This document shows positions 45,894-54,561 of a stretch of 64,000 nt of DNA, piece after piece (within the stretch, counting starts at the first letter, position 1; each line of letters starts with the position of its first letter). Under the pieces are notes generated by a model. It did not search any database. It had not been told where the DNA came from and saw nothing but the letters and a program-made list of their open reading frames with translations. Source of the DNA: Jeotgalicoccus nanhaiensis (GTDB taxonomy: Bacteria > Bacillota > Bacilli > Staphylococcales > Salinicoccaceae). Both the position numbers and the translations under genes were made by a program. The stretch spans positions 1-64,000 of the forward strand of contig SPPL01000007.1 of the NCBI GenBank assembly GCA_004570955.1, written 5' to 3'.

Positions 45894-46616
45894 GTGGCTG
45901 AGATAATTGCATCACTGCACGGAGCAGGTAAGAAATTTTTCTTTAATCAGGTGCTGACAAATATTAATTTAAAGGTGCAAAGCGGGGAAATACTGGGGCT
46001 GATTGGACCGAGCGGTTCGGGGAAGACAACTTGCATCCGCTGCATGCTCGGCATGGAAGATTTAACTGAAGGTGAAGCGTTGGTGCTGAATGAGGAGATG
46101 CCAAAGCGGAAAGTGCTGGACAGAATCGGTTATATGGGTCAGTAAACGGCGCTCTACGAAACATTGACTGCCCATGAAAATATGGTATTTTTCGGCCGGC
46201 TGAAAAATTTAAAAGGAGAAGAACTGAAAAAAGAAATCGATAAAAACCTGAAACTCGTTGAATTGGAAAATACAGGCGGTAAAACGGTCTCAAAGTTTTC
46301 AGGGGGTATGAAAAGGAGATTGTCACTCGCAATCACCCTGCTTGGCAGTCCCGGTTTTATCGTACTGGATGAGCCGACGGTTGGGATTGATCCAAAGCTC
46401 AGACTTTCGGTGTGGCAGCAGCTGCGGGAATTCGCCGGCAGCGGTGCGGGAATTATTGTGACGACACATGTGATGAGCGAAGCGGAAAAGTGCGACAGGG
46501 TGGCGCTGCTGGTTGAAGGGAAAATTTTTGCACAGGGCACGCCAAAAGAACTGATGACTGAATTTAAGGCGGCTTCAATCGAGGAAGTATTCATCAATAT
46601 GGAGGTGGATTCATGA
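45894..46616 (+). pseudogene. ABC transporter ATP-binding protein, interrupted by an in-frame TAA
   Basis: One frame from GTG 45894 codes for an ABC ATPase of about 240 residues, broken by TAA at 46143-46145 between GYMGQ and TALYETLTAHENM. Walker A (GLIGPSGSGKTT) lies before the stop; the signature FSGGMKRRLSLA, Walker B FIVLDEPTVGID and H-loop TTHVMSE lie after it. There is no frameshift, so a single base change explains it. The gene overlaps the permease gene by four bases. It is a pseudogene unless the stop is read through or is a sequence error. Confidence 0.8.
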
Positions 46617-47689
46617 CGCGTCTCAGTGCAATCATTGTAAAAATAATCAGGGAGCTGCTCCGGGATATCCGTACTCTAGTGCTGATGATGCTGGCGCCGC
46701 TCGTTGTGATTACACTGATGTATTTTATATTCGATGTGAATAATGAAGCGGATATACGTCTCGGTGTGCCGGATACGATTGATCAGACCTTTGTTGAAGG
46801 ACTGCCGGATGATGTGGAAGTGGTGCCGTATGAACTGGCTCCGACCATGAGTACTCTCTTGGATAATGATCAGCTGGATGCTTTTGTAAATATAACGGAT
46901 GAAAAGATTGATGTGACCTATAAAAATGAAGATCCGTCGAAAACGGGCGCGGTAAAACAGGTCATCCGTGCAGGTCTCGAGGAAATGAAGGATGAACAGC
47001 TGAAAGGGATATTAGGGGCGCTGCCTGAAGAGGCTGAATTGCCGGTTATGAGTATGGAAGAAACTTATTTGTACGGCAGCGAAGACAGTACATTCTTTGA
47101 TAAGATGTTTCCGATTCTAATTGGTTTTTTTGTATTCTTTTTTGTCTTTCTGATTTCCGGCATTGCTCTGCTTCGTGAAAGGACGATGGGAACGATGGAG
47201 AGAATGCTTGCGACATCGGTGAGACGGAGTGAAATTATCATCGGATATTTAAGCGGATTCGGGATTTTCGCGATGCTGCAGACGATTATCATCGTCTTAT
47301 ATTCGATTTACCTGCTGGATATGAATATTGCAGGGAACATCGGCTGGGTGCTTGCTATTAATATACTGCTGGCCTTAAGCGCACTCGCTATCGGTATGTT
47401 TATTTCGACATTTGCGAATACGGAGTTCCAGATGATGCAGTTTATTCCTCTGATTATCGTGCCGCAGATATTTTTCTCGGGTATTATTCCGCTCGATAAT
47501 ATCGCGGACTGGATCAGTGTAATCGGCTATGCCTTTCCGCTGAGATACGCAGGAGATGCGCTGACGGAAGTGATGATTAAGGGTAATGGATTTATGTATA
47601 TATGGGAAGACCTGCTCGCTCTGGCAGTATTCATTGCGGTCTTTGTGCTGCTGGATATACTGGGACTGAAGAAATACCGCAGAGTTTAA
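46613..47689 (+). CDS. ABC-2 type transporter permease
   Basis: A 358-residue membrane protein: one N-terminal helix, an extracellular domain of about 150 residues, then five helices at the C-terminal end (from about residue 165), the layout of ABC-2 drug/polymer exporters like YhfI or DrrB-type permeases. ERTMGTMERMLATSVRRSEIIIGYL is the conserved coupling segment. It overlaps the ATPase gene by four bases. With a broken ATPase it may be non-functional, or use another ATPase. Confidence 0.8.
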   Translation: MTRLSAIIVKIIRELLRDIRTLVLMMLAPLVVITLMYFIFDVNNEADIRLGVPDTIDQTFVEGLPDDVEVVPYELAPTMSTLLDNDQLDAFVNITDEKIDVTYKNEDPSKTGAVKQVIRAGLEEMKDEQLKGILGALPEEAELPVMSMEETYLYGSEDSTFFDKMFPILIGFFVFFFVFLISGIALLRERTMGTMERMLATSVRRSEIIIGYLSGFGIFAMLQTIIIVLYSIYLLDMNIAGNIGWVLAINILLALSALAIGMFISTFANTEFQMMQFIPLIIVPQIFFSGIIPLDNIADWISVIGYAFPLRYAGDALTEVMIKGNGFMYIWEDLLALAVFIAVFVLLDILGLKKYRRV

Positions 47690-47710
47690 ATCTTTAAAAG
47701 GACTGATGGC

Positions 47711-48091
47711 ATGCTAAAGAAACTGAAAAATGTAATGCTGTATGTGGAAGATACTAATAGTGCGCTGGAATTCTGGACACAAAAGATGGACTTTACGGTG
47801 AAAGAAGAATTGAGTCTAATGGAAAACTTTAAAGGTTATAAAGTGGCGCCGGACGAAAATTCGGAAACTTCGCTGGTAATATTTCCGATCGCTTTTATCG
47901 AAAAATACAGCCCCGAAGTGAGTCTTGAAACGCCGTCGCTGATGTTTGAAGTAGAAAATATTGAAGCAGTATATGAAGACCTGAAGGAAAGAGACGTATA
48001 TGTCGGAGAACTGGTGGAAATACCGGCCATGAAGACGTTTAATTTTTTTGACGGACAGGATAATTATTTTGCGGTGAGTGAAGCGGTCTAA
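47711..48091 (+). CDS. VOC (glyoxalase/bleomycin-resistance) family protein
   Basis: A 126-residue VOC-fold protein, a pair of beta-alpha-beta-beta-beta modules. The N-terminal LKNVMLYVEDTNSALEFWTQKMDF pattern and the C-terminal FFDGQDNYFAV fit. The metal ligand set is incomplete by eye (no clear first His), so the role could be binding rather than catalysis. AAAAGG is a weak ribosome-binding site. It follows the permease gene. Confidence 0.75.
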   Translation: MLKKLKNVMLYVEDTNSALEFWTQKMDFTVKEELSLMENFKGYKVAPDENSETSLVIFPIAFIEKYSPEVSLETPSLMFEVENIEAVYEDLKERDVYVGELVEIPAMKTFNFFDGQDNYFAVSEAV

Positions 48092-48131
48092 GGACTGAAT
48101 ATAATAAGTAAACAGCAGGGGTATAATTTTT

Positions 48132-48584
48132 ATGATAAAATTTGCGGAAATTAATGAAGATAATTATGAAAAAGTATTGAAGCTGAAGATTACAGATGAA
48201 CAGGATAAGAGTAAATTCATTGCGCCGAATGTCCGGTCGATCGCAGATGCGTATCTCTACCGGGAAGCAGGGGATGTGTTCCCGTATGCGGTTGAAGACG
48301 GTGAAGCAGTTGTAGGCTTTATACTGCTGGATGAAGATGCAGAAGAGAAAGAACTGATGATCTGGCGGATGATGGTGGATAAAGACTATCAGGGTAAGGG
48401 ATACGGCAGAGCGATTGTTGAAAAAGTGATGGAGATGTTTGAAAGCGATGACAGGTTTGATGTTCTCATTGCAGATTATGTGAAAGGAAACGAAGTGATG
48501 GGAACACTGCTCAGGTCGCTGGGATTTGAAGAGCAGGAGTTTGATGAAGAGAATAATGAGCATGTGATGTGGTATCGGAGCTGA
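48132..48584 (+). CDS. GNAT family N-acetyltransferase
   Basis: A 150-residue acetyltransferase. The acetyl-CoA loop is WRMMVDKDYQGKGYGRAIVEKVM (Q/R-x-x-G-x-G/A). The C-terminal ALRSLGFEEQEF-like stretch is typical. The group resembles spermine/spermidine or aminoglycoside-type acetyltransferases but no substrate can be named. AGCAGGGG precedes the ATG. Confidence 0.8.
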   Translation: MIKFAEINEDNYEKVLKLKITDEQDKSKFIAPNVRSIADAYLYREAGDVFPYAVEDGEAVVGFILLDEDAEEKELMIWRMMVDKDYQGKGYGRAIVEKVMEMFESDDRFDVLIADYVKGNEVMGTLLRSLGFEEQEFDEENNEHVMWYRS

Positions 48585-48623
48585 AACTTTACTTTCGACA
48601 AGAAAAAGGATGCTGATTAAGCT

Positions 48624-48657
48624 GAGAGATTGGTCCGTCATTGAAGGCTAATCTCTC
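48624..48657 (+). terminator. Hairpin after the GNAT gene
   Basis: GAGAGATT (48624-48631) pairs with AATCTCTC (48650-48657). There is no U run, so it is either a weak terminator or the junction of the pseudogene that follows. Confidence 0.4.
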
Positions 48658-48660
48658 ATA

Positions 48661-48927
48661 TTATTATTCAACCCTGCGAAAGAATACGGTATGTACCCGC
48701 AAAAAGGAACAGTACAAACAGGTAGTGATGCGGATATTACTATTGTCGATATGGATCAAAAGTGGAAGATTGATAAACAAAAGCTGCACAGTAAGAGTAA
48801 GGTAACTGCCTATGATGAAAAAGAAATTACGGGTAAACCAGTCGCAACTATTGTAAATGGTGTAACTGTAATGGAGAATGGTGAAATTGTAGAAGAATTG
48901 CAAGGGAAACCTGTGTTGGTGAAATAA
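48661..48927 (+). pseudogene. C-terminal remnant of a cyclic amidohydrolase (allantoinase/dihydropyrimidinase type)
   Basis: The frame reads FNPAKEYGMYPQKGTVQTGSDAD..IVD to a stop at 48927, the last 85 or so residues of an allantoinase/hydantoinase-type amidohydrolase. The frame is already in the conserved NPAK..G motif at 48667, and stops lie just upstream (TAA at about 48649). No catalytic residues remain. It is adjacent to a PucR regulator and amidohydrolase locus and is probably the remains of a lost gene of that locus. Confidence 0.7.
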
Positions 48928-48937
48928 ATGTACGTTG

Positions 48938-48967
48938 AACCAGACTCTAAAAGGGTCTGGTTTTTTT
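48938..48967 (+). terminator. Intrinsic terminator
   Basis: AACCAGAC pairs with GTCTGGTT around TCTAAAAGG, followed by TTTTTTT. Confidence 0.85.
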
Positions 48968-48983
48968 AATATACTTAATAAAA

Positions 48984-48998
48984 TCATTTTTTGTTGAT
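48984..48998 (+). promoter_or_regulatory. Shared motif upstream of pucR (candidate PucR site)
   Basis: TCATTTTTTGTTGAT lies 65 bases before the PucR start and recurs as TCATTTTGTTGAT at 50631-50643 before the amidohydrolase gene. Similar downstream TGGCT(A/T)AT segments follow both. Confidence 0.35.
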
Positions 48999-49062
48999 AT
49001 ATTGGCTATAACTAATTCTAACTTAGTAAATTTTGATTTTCATAATTAAAGGGGACTCAATT

Positions 49063-50619
49063 ATGATAGAAATCAGCAAAATGTCGGGGGAATTTGAAAA
49101 ACTGGGAATCGAACTCATCACAGGCAAGGACAATATAGAGAGTAAAGTAAGCTATATAACGATTTTAGAGTTGCCGGAGAAAAATTATAATTTTAAACCG
49201 CAGGGTTTAGTTTTAAGCACTTTTCAATCATTTAAGAGTTTAAATGATATTTGTGAGCAAATCAGCTGGCTAAAAAAACTTGGTATTCTGGCTATAGGTT
49301 TTCATAAGGCACATTACAAAGAAGTACCTAAAGCGGTAATAAAGCATTGTAAGGAATTAAACATGCCCTTATTCAGTATTCCTGTGAATATTCCTTATCA
49401 TAAAATTCTCGATATTTTTAACCAGCTCGAAAATGAGCAGCTGAACTTGAGGAGCTATGAAATTTATAAATTGAATGACAAAATCTTGGAATCTGTTTTT
49501 ATGGGAAAGGATTCCGGCTATATTATCAATTTAATAGGTAACTATATTAAGGAAAACATTATTTTGTTGGATCCTTATATGAAGGTGAAAGCAGTCTGGA
49601 AAGACCCTGCGCATAGTCAGGAATATATGGATTATTTAACGAGCAGATTAACTTCGAAGTATAAAGAGAAATTGCTCCAGTCACGTTTTTTAAAAAGAGA
49701 TCTACAGTTAGCTATAGCTGATAAAAACATCACTTTAAATGTTACGCCTATTACTTCGAATATTTCGAAGAAATCATTCATCGGATATCTGATATTTAGT
49801 AAAGAAATATTAACGAATCTTTATAACGATGAAGTAATCAAAATGGGCATTAAAGCAATCAGTATGATGGGAAGTAAAAGATCTATCAGTGAGAACCATC
49901 TAAAACTTAAAGATATTAAAAAATTTGAAACTTTAATTGAAAATGAAAGTAATAACCTGAAAGAAAATGACTTTTACATACCTGTATCTAAAATAAGTTA
50001 CTGTATACGAGTACAATTTTTAAATGATGAAGTTCTTAACGAATCCTTTAATACAATTAGTACAGTTTTTATGGAAAAGAGCTCGAACGTCTTAACATGG
50101 ATTTATAATGATACTCAAATCGCATATTTGGAAGAACAGGACGATGTCAATGAGTTTTTGGAAGTGCTGTCTATGTATAATGCTCATGCAATCGGACTCA
50201 GCGCTAAATTAGAAAATATTTCCTTGGCTGACATAAGTAAAATGAATACTCAAGCCAGGACAGCTATGTTATCTGCAAAAGATAATGGTAAATTAATGGC
50301 GTCGTGGAATGATATTGGGATAGAAAAAGTGGCATATAATATTGAAGAACTGCCGCTGCTGAAATCATTAGATAACGAACTCTTACTGCCGATTATAGAA
50401 TATGACCTGAAAAAAGACGGTGATTTATTAAAAACATTAAATAGCTGTTTAACACATTTCTTCAACGTAAAAGCTATAGCAGAAGAATTGTTCATTCACC
50501 CAAATACAGTGAGGTATCGTCTCAGACAAATTAATGAATTGTTAAATATGGATATAAATAAAAGTTCAAATTTTGCATTGTTAGTACTGGCTGTAAAGCT
50601 TTATGAAAAGAATAATTAA
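49063..50619 (+). CDS. PucR family transcriptional regulator
   Basis: A 518-residue regulator: an N-terminal PucR/purine-catabolism-regulator-like domain (about 1-125, KLGIELITGKDNIESKVSYITILE), a GGDEF-like middle region, and a C-terminal HTH_30/PucR helix-turn-helix (NVKAIAEELFIHPNTVRYRLRQINELL). The start at ATG 49063 follows AAAGGGG; an ATG at 49033 adds ten residues without a ribosome-binding site. PucR proteins respond to purine or amide-type nitrogen compounds. It should control the four downstream genes. Confidence 0.85.
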   Translation: MIEISKMSGEFEKLGIELITGKDNIESKVSYITILELPEKNYNFKPQGLVLSTFQSFKSLNDICEQISWLKKLGILAIGFHKAHYKEVPKAVIKHCKELNMPLFSIPVNIPYHKILDIFNQLENEQLNLRSYEIYKLNDKILESVFMGKDSGYIINLIGNYIKENIILLDPYMKVKAVWKDPAHSQEYMDYLTSRLTSKYKEKLLQSRFLKRDLQLAIADKNITLNVTPITSNISKKSFIGYLIFSKEILTNLYNDEVIKMGIKAISMMGSKRSISENHLKLKDIKKFETLIENESNNLKENDFYIPVSKISYCIRVQFLNDEVLNESFNTISTVFMEKSSNVLTWIYNDTQIAYLEEQDDVNEFLEVLSMYNAHAIGLSAKLENISLADISKMNTQARTAMLSAKDNGKLMASWNDIGIEKVAYNIEELPLLKSLDNELLLPIIEYDLKKDGDLLKTLNSCLTHFFNVKAIAEELFIHPNTVRYRLRQINELLNMDINKSSNFALLVLAVKLYEKNN

Positions 50620-50630
50620 TTTCTTTAAAG

Positions 50631-50655
50631 TCATTTTGTTGATGTTTTACAACAA
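50631..50655. promoter_or_regulatory. Inverted repeat upstream of amidohydrolase operon (candidate PucR operator)
   Basis: TTGTTG (50636-50641) and CAACAA (50650-50655) form six-base arms over 8 bases, with TCATTTTGTTGAT in common with the pucR upstream region. It lies 88 bases before the amidohydrolase start. Confidence 0.4.
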
Positions 50656-50742
50656 GATGGCTTATTTTTTGTAGAAAAAATCAATGGATAATAGTCAGTC
50701 TATTAGTAATATTTAAAATATAAGAAGAGGAGATGTATTACT

Positions 50743-51915
50743 ATGAGTAAAATTTTATTGGAAAACGGAAATCTAATTGACGGCATTGCAGATGGGGTCG
50801 AGGAAAATGTTCACGTATTTATAAATGGAGACAGTATAACTGAAGTAACAAAAAAACTTCCGGATAGTATTGAGGAATACGAAGTAATAGACTGCACGGG
50901 ACAATACATATTGCCGGGTTTAATTGATTGTCATGTGCATTTAGTATGGGATGGCAGTGCGAATCCACAAGCGATTATTGAGCATGAACCGGATGAAAGC
51001 ATAATTTTAGACGCATATTCACATGCCATGGACACACTGAGACTAGGTATTACAACCGTTCGTGATTTAGGGGCGCCGCGCGGAACGGTAATGAATCTGA
51101 GAAATAAAATCAATGCCAATAAACTTCCCGGACCAACGATAATATGTTCTGGTCCGCCAATTGTTATGACCGGAGGTCATGTTCATTATCTCGGCTATGA
51201 GTCCGATGGTGACAGTGAAGTTCGAAAAAACACGAGACGGGTTTTAAAAGAAGGGGCGGATTTAGTGAAAGTAATGGCGACCGGAGGTATATACACTGAA
51301 GGGGAAGAGCCGGGGTCGGTACAGTTGAATCTTGATGAACTCAGTGCAGCTAAAGAAGAAGCACTTAAAAAAAATAAAAAAGTATCAGCTCATGCAGATG
51401 GTATTGAAGGAATTATGAATTGTTTGGAAGTCGGTATTGATACGATAGAACATGGTATTTATGCGAATCGAAATGCTCTCGAAATCATGAAAAATCAGGG
51501 GACATATCTTGTTCCTACGATGAAAGTTATGAGACAGCTGACGAGCAGTCCTGATATTCCAGACTGGGCACTGGAAAAAGCACAGCAGGTCATTGAGCCT
51601 CATTTTGAAATGCTGAAACAAGCAGTGGATATAGGCGTGAAGATTGCTACAGGTACAGATTGCGGAGGACCGATGACTCCACCACATTATTATTTTGATG
51701 AAATGCTAATTATGGAGGAAGCGGGACTAAGTCCTATGGATGTCATTAAAGCATCTACAAGTATTGCCGCAGATTGCATTGATGCGAATCACCTTGGAGC
51801 AATTGAAAATGGCAGGAAAGCGGACTTAATTATAGTCGATGAGAACCCGCTTGAAAATCTAGAAATTTTAAAAGAAGATAAACTGATTATCAAGCATGGA
51901 ACAGTTGTAAAGTAA
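50743..51915 (+). CDS. Metal-dependent amidohydrolase (imidazolonepropionase/Xaa-Arg dipeptidase-like)
   Basis: A 390-residue amidohydrolase. The metal site is HVHL at GLIDCHVHLVWDG (about residue 65), with the carboxylated-lysine or Glu/Lys region VKVMATGG, His in VSAHADGIEG and IEHGIYANR, and the final Asp in ATGTDCGGPM. The class includes enzymes acting on N-acyl or dipeptide bonds to basic amino acids or proline. GAAGAGGAG precedes the ATG. It is the first gene after the regulator and paralogous to the frameshifted gene at 53364. Confidence 0.8.
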   Translation: MSKILLENGNLIDGIADGVEENVHVFINGDSITEVTKKLPDSIEEYEVIDCTGQYILPGLIDCHVHLVWDGSANPQAIIEHEPDESIILDAYSHAMDTLRLGITTVRDLGAPRGTVMNLRNKINANKLPGPTIICSGPPIVMTGGHVHYLGYESDGDSEVRKNTRRVLKEGADLVKVMATGGIYTEGEEPGSVQLNLDELSAAKEEALKKNKKVSAHADGIEGIMNCLEVGIDTIEHGIYANRNALEIMKNQGTYLVPTMKVMRQLTSSPDIPDWALEKAQQVIEPHFEMLKQAVDIGVKIATGTDCGGPMTPPHYYFDEMLIMEEAGLSPMDVIKASTSIAADCIDANHLGAIENGRKADLIIVDENPLENLEILKEDKLIIKHGTVVK

Positions 51916-51937
51916 AAATTTAAAAGGGGATGGTGTA

Positions 51938-53338
51938 ATGAATATATATTTAATTGCAGTCATTGTTTATTTATTAATAATGGCGGGTTTGGGTGTTTAC
52001 TTTGCTAAAAATTCTATTCATGATAGTGATGACTTTATGGTAGCAGGCAGGAGCCTGCCATTATTTGTAGTAATCGGTACATTATTAGCAACCTTTGTCG
52101 GATCAGGGACTGTTGTCGGCGGTGCAAGCTTTATTTATCAGTATGGTCCATTTGCCGCGATATTTAATTTATCAGGGGGAATCGTGGGTGCTGTAATTCT
52201 TTATTTCATCGCCGACAAGGTACGTAACCACGAAATGTATACAGTACCGCAACTTATGGAGAAAAGATTCGGACGTGTGACCAGATTTATAGCTTCTATT
52301 ATAATATTATTTGCATTTATAGGAATAACAGCATATCAATTTACCGGCGGTGCCTATGTACTTCAACTTACAACAGGTATGTCATTAGAGTGGGGAGCCA
52401 TCGTTATCTGCTTGCTGGTGATATTTCTTACCATGAGCGGCGGGTTATTTTCAGTGGCCTATTCTGATGCATTGAGTGCCGTACTGATTATTCTCGGATT
52501 TATAATCGGTGTACCTTTTGCACTTAATTCAGCAGGTGGTTTTGAAGGGCTCTCATTATCGTTGCCCGAGCACACAAAAACTTGGAACGGGGGACTATCA
52601 TTTATACAGCTGTTAGGATTTTTCCTGCCACTATTTTTATTAGTGCTGGGAGATCAAAATATGTATCAAAGATTTTCCGCTTCTAAAAATGCTAAGGTAG
52701 CTAAAAATTCTGTGCTTGGTTTTATTGCTGGTAATTTCTTGGTGGTAGGTTTAACAATTATACTTGCGACAACTGCCATTGTACTCTTCCCGGAGATTGC
52801 TCCGGATGCAGCAATTTTAACTTTGGCTGTTGAGGGGTTACCGATGTTCATAGGGATATTAATATTGTGCTCAGCAGTTGCATTCATTATCACGACTGCG
52901 ACATCGTATCTGCTTTCAGCATCAGGAAATATTGTATATGACTTCTTCTATTTTATACGCGGAGATAAAGAACCTTTAACAAAAGTACAGACACTTTGGT
53001 TCAGCCGGATAACAGTCGTAATCATTGGCCTTTTAGCTTACGTTTTAGGCAGATTCTTCCCGACGGTCTTAGAAATTCAAATGTATTCATACACTATGTA
53101 CGGAGCATCAATTACACCGGCGATTTTAGCAGCTCTAATGTGGAAAAAAGCGACGACAGCTGGTGTGTTAACATCTATGCTGCTTGGCGGCGGTTCGACA
53201 CTTATTTGGGAGATGGCTTTGAATCGTCCAAATGATTGGAATAGTGTCATCGTTGCATTACCATTATCAGTCGCTGCATTGATTATCGTAAGTTTGTTAA
53301 CTCAAAAACAAAATAGAGAAGTACAGACCGCGGAATAG
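51938..53338 (+). CDS. Sodium:solute symporter (SSS family)
   Basis: A 466-residue Na+ symporter with about thirteen transmembrane helices and the family segments GRSLPLFVVIGTLLATFVGSGTVVG near residue 35 and GLSFIQLLGFFLPLFLLVLGDQNMYQRF near residue 210. SSS carriers take up proline, pantothenate, urea-like or organic-acid substrates. AAAGGGGATGG precedes the ATG. Its place between two amidohydrolase genes suggests it imports their substrate. Confidence 0.85.
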   Translation: MNIYLIAVIVYLLIMAGLGVYFAKNSIHDSDDFMVAGRSLPLFVVIGTLLATFVGSGTVVGGASFIYQYGPFAAIFNLSGGIVGAVILYFIADKVRNHEMYTVPQLMEKRFGRVTRFIASIIILFAFIGITAYQFTGGAYVLQLTTGMSLEWGAIVICLLVIFLTMSGGLFSVAYSDALSAVLIILGFIIGVPFALNSAGGFEGLSLSLPEHTKTWNGGLSFIQLLGFFLPLFLLVLGDQNMYQRFSASKNAKVAKNSVLGFIAGNFLVVGLTIILATTAIVLFPEIAPDAAILTLAVEGLPMFIGILILCSAVAFIITTATSYLLSASGNIVYDFFYFIRGDKEPLTKVQTLWFSRITVVIIGLLAYVLGRFFPTVLEIQMYSYTMYGASITPAILAALMWKKATTAGVLTSMLLGGGSTLIWEMALNRPNDWNSVIVALPLSVAALIIVSLLTQKQNREVQTAE

Positions 53339-53363
53339 TTTTATAAGTTCGGAGGTACGGTAA

Positions 53364-54540
53364 ATGAATGGTGTAATTAGAAATGTAAATATTTTATATG
53401 GGACAAATTTAGATTTGATTGAAGAACATGAGGTATGGTTTCAGAATGGAAAGATTACCAACATCACTCCAAACAGCAAGCACAAAGCAAATGTTGTAAT
53501 AGACGGTAATAAGGGATATTTAATACCCGGTTTAATAGATTTACATGTACACATGATGTGGGATGGCTCAGAAGATCCGGTCAGTATGACTGAACAAGAA
53601 GGTTATGAACAGATGATGATTCGGGCAGTTGCTAATGGTCATCATTATTTAGAACATGGTATTACTACTGTAAGAGATATAGGATCTATAGACGATATTT
53701 CTATTCATATAGCCAAAGCGATAAGAAGGGGAATCGTAAAAGGACCTGAAGTCATTACAAGCGGGAAAACATTAACGATGACCGGTGGGCACGATCCATT
53801 CTGGGCTAGTTTTGTAGATGGTGAAGAGCAAGCTTTAAAAGGAGTGCGTGAACAAATCTATAAAGGAGCAACAGTAATTAAAGTCAGTGCCTCAGGCGGT
53901 GTCTATGGCCGAAGTGAAGGGGAATCGGCCGGACAATCAGAACTGAGTCTGCAGGAACTGACTGTAATTTGTAATGAAGCACATAAATTTGGTTTAACTG
54001 TTGCTTCACATGCCATTGGCAGGGAAAGTATTAAGAACTCTATACTTGCAGGTGTAGATACAATCGAACATGGACATTATATGGATGATGAACTCATGAA
54101 TTTAATGGAAGAACACAAAGTTGCCTGGAATCCGACCTTGTATGTATATCGGCAAGTTGCGCAACACCAAGGTGTTCCAGAATATGCGAGAGCAAAAGCG
54201 CGGGAAATTGTAAAAATTCATGATCCTGCTCCAATTAAAATATTATAAACGCAATATTTTAATTGGAGCAGGATCTGACGCGGGCTCACCGGGTGTAAGT
54301 CATGATGCGTTGAAAGATGAAATGTATGCCTTGAATGAGACGATTCAAGATAATAAGGAAACTTTAAAAACAGCAACAGTCACAGCAGGAGAGATTTTAA
54401 AAAGAAAAATAGGAATGATTTCAGAAGGATACGAAGCGGATTTTGTCATACTTCAGGAAAATCCGTTAGGTAGCTTAAAAAATCTAGATTCTGTCAGAGA
54501 AGTTATTGCAAAGGGAGAATCCGTCTACGTTAAAAAATAG
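53364..54540 (+). pseudogene. Amidohydrolase interrupted by a single-base frameshift
   Basis: The N-terminal part (53364-54248) and C-terminal part (54220-54540) are in different frames. Removing one A from the run AAAA at 54237-54240 joins them as PIKYYKRNILIGAGSDAGSPG and gives about 392 residues, the length of the intact paralogue (390). Catalytic motifs are present: HVHMMWDG, VKVSASGG, ASHAIGRES, IEHGHYMDD before, and GSDAGSPG with the final Asp after. It may be a true +1 frameshift mutation or a sequence error; nothing suggests a programmed site. Confidence 0.85.
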
Positions 54541-54561
54541 TGTACTAAAGGAGATTTAATA

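Noticed and set aside
46164-46616. A separate second ABC ATPase gene starting at 46164
   Set aside because: It is in the same frame as the upstream part and lacks Walker A; the two are one gene broken by a stop.
48691-48927. A stand-alone 78-residue protein starting at ATG 48691
   Set aside because: The frame upstream already codes for the conserved NPAKEYG of cyclic amidohydrolases, so the ATG is internal to a truncated gene.
54220-54540. A separate small amidohydrolase gene
   Set aside because: It is the C-terminal part of the preceding gene in a shifted frame.
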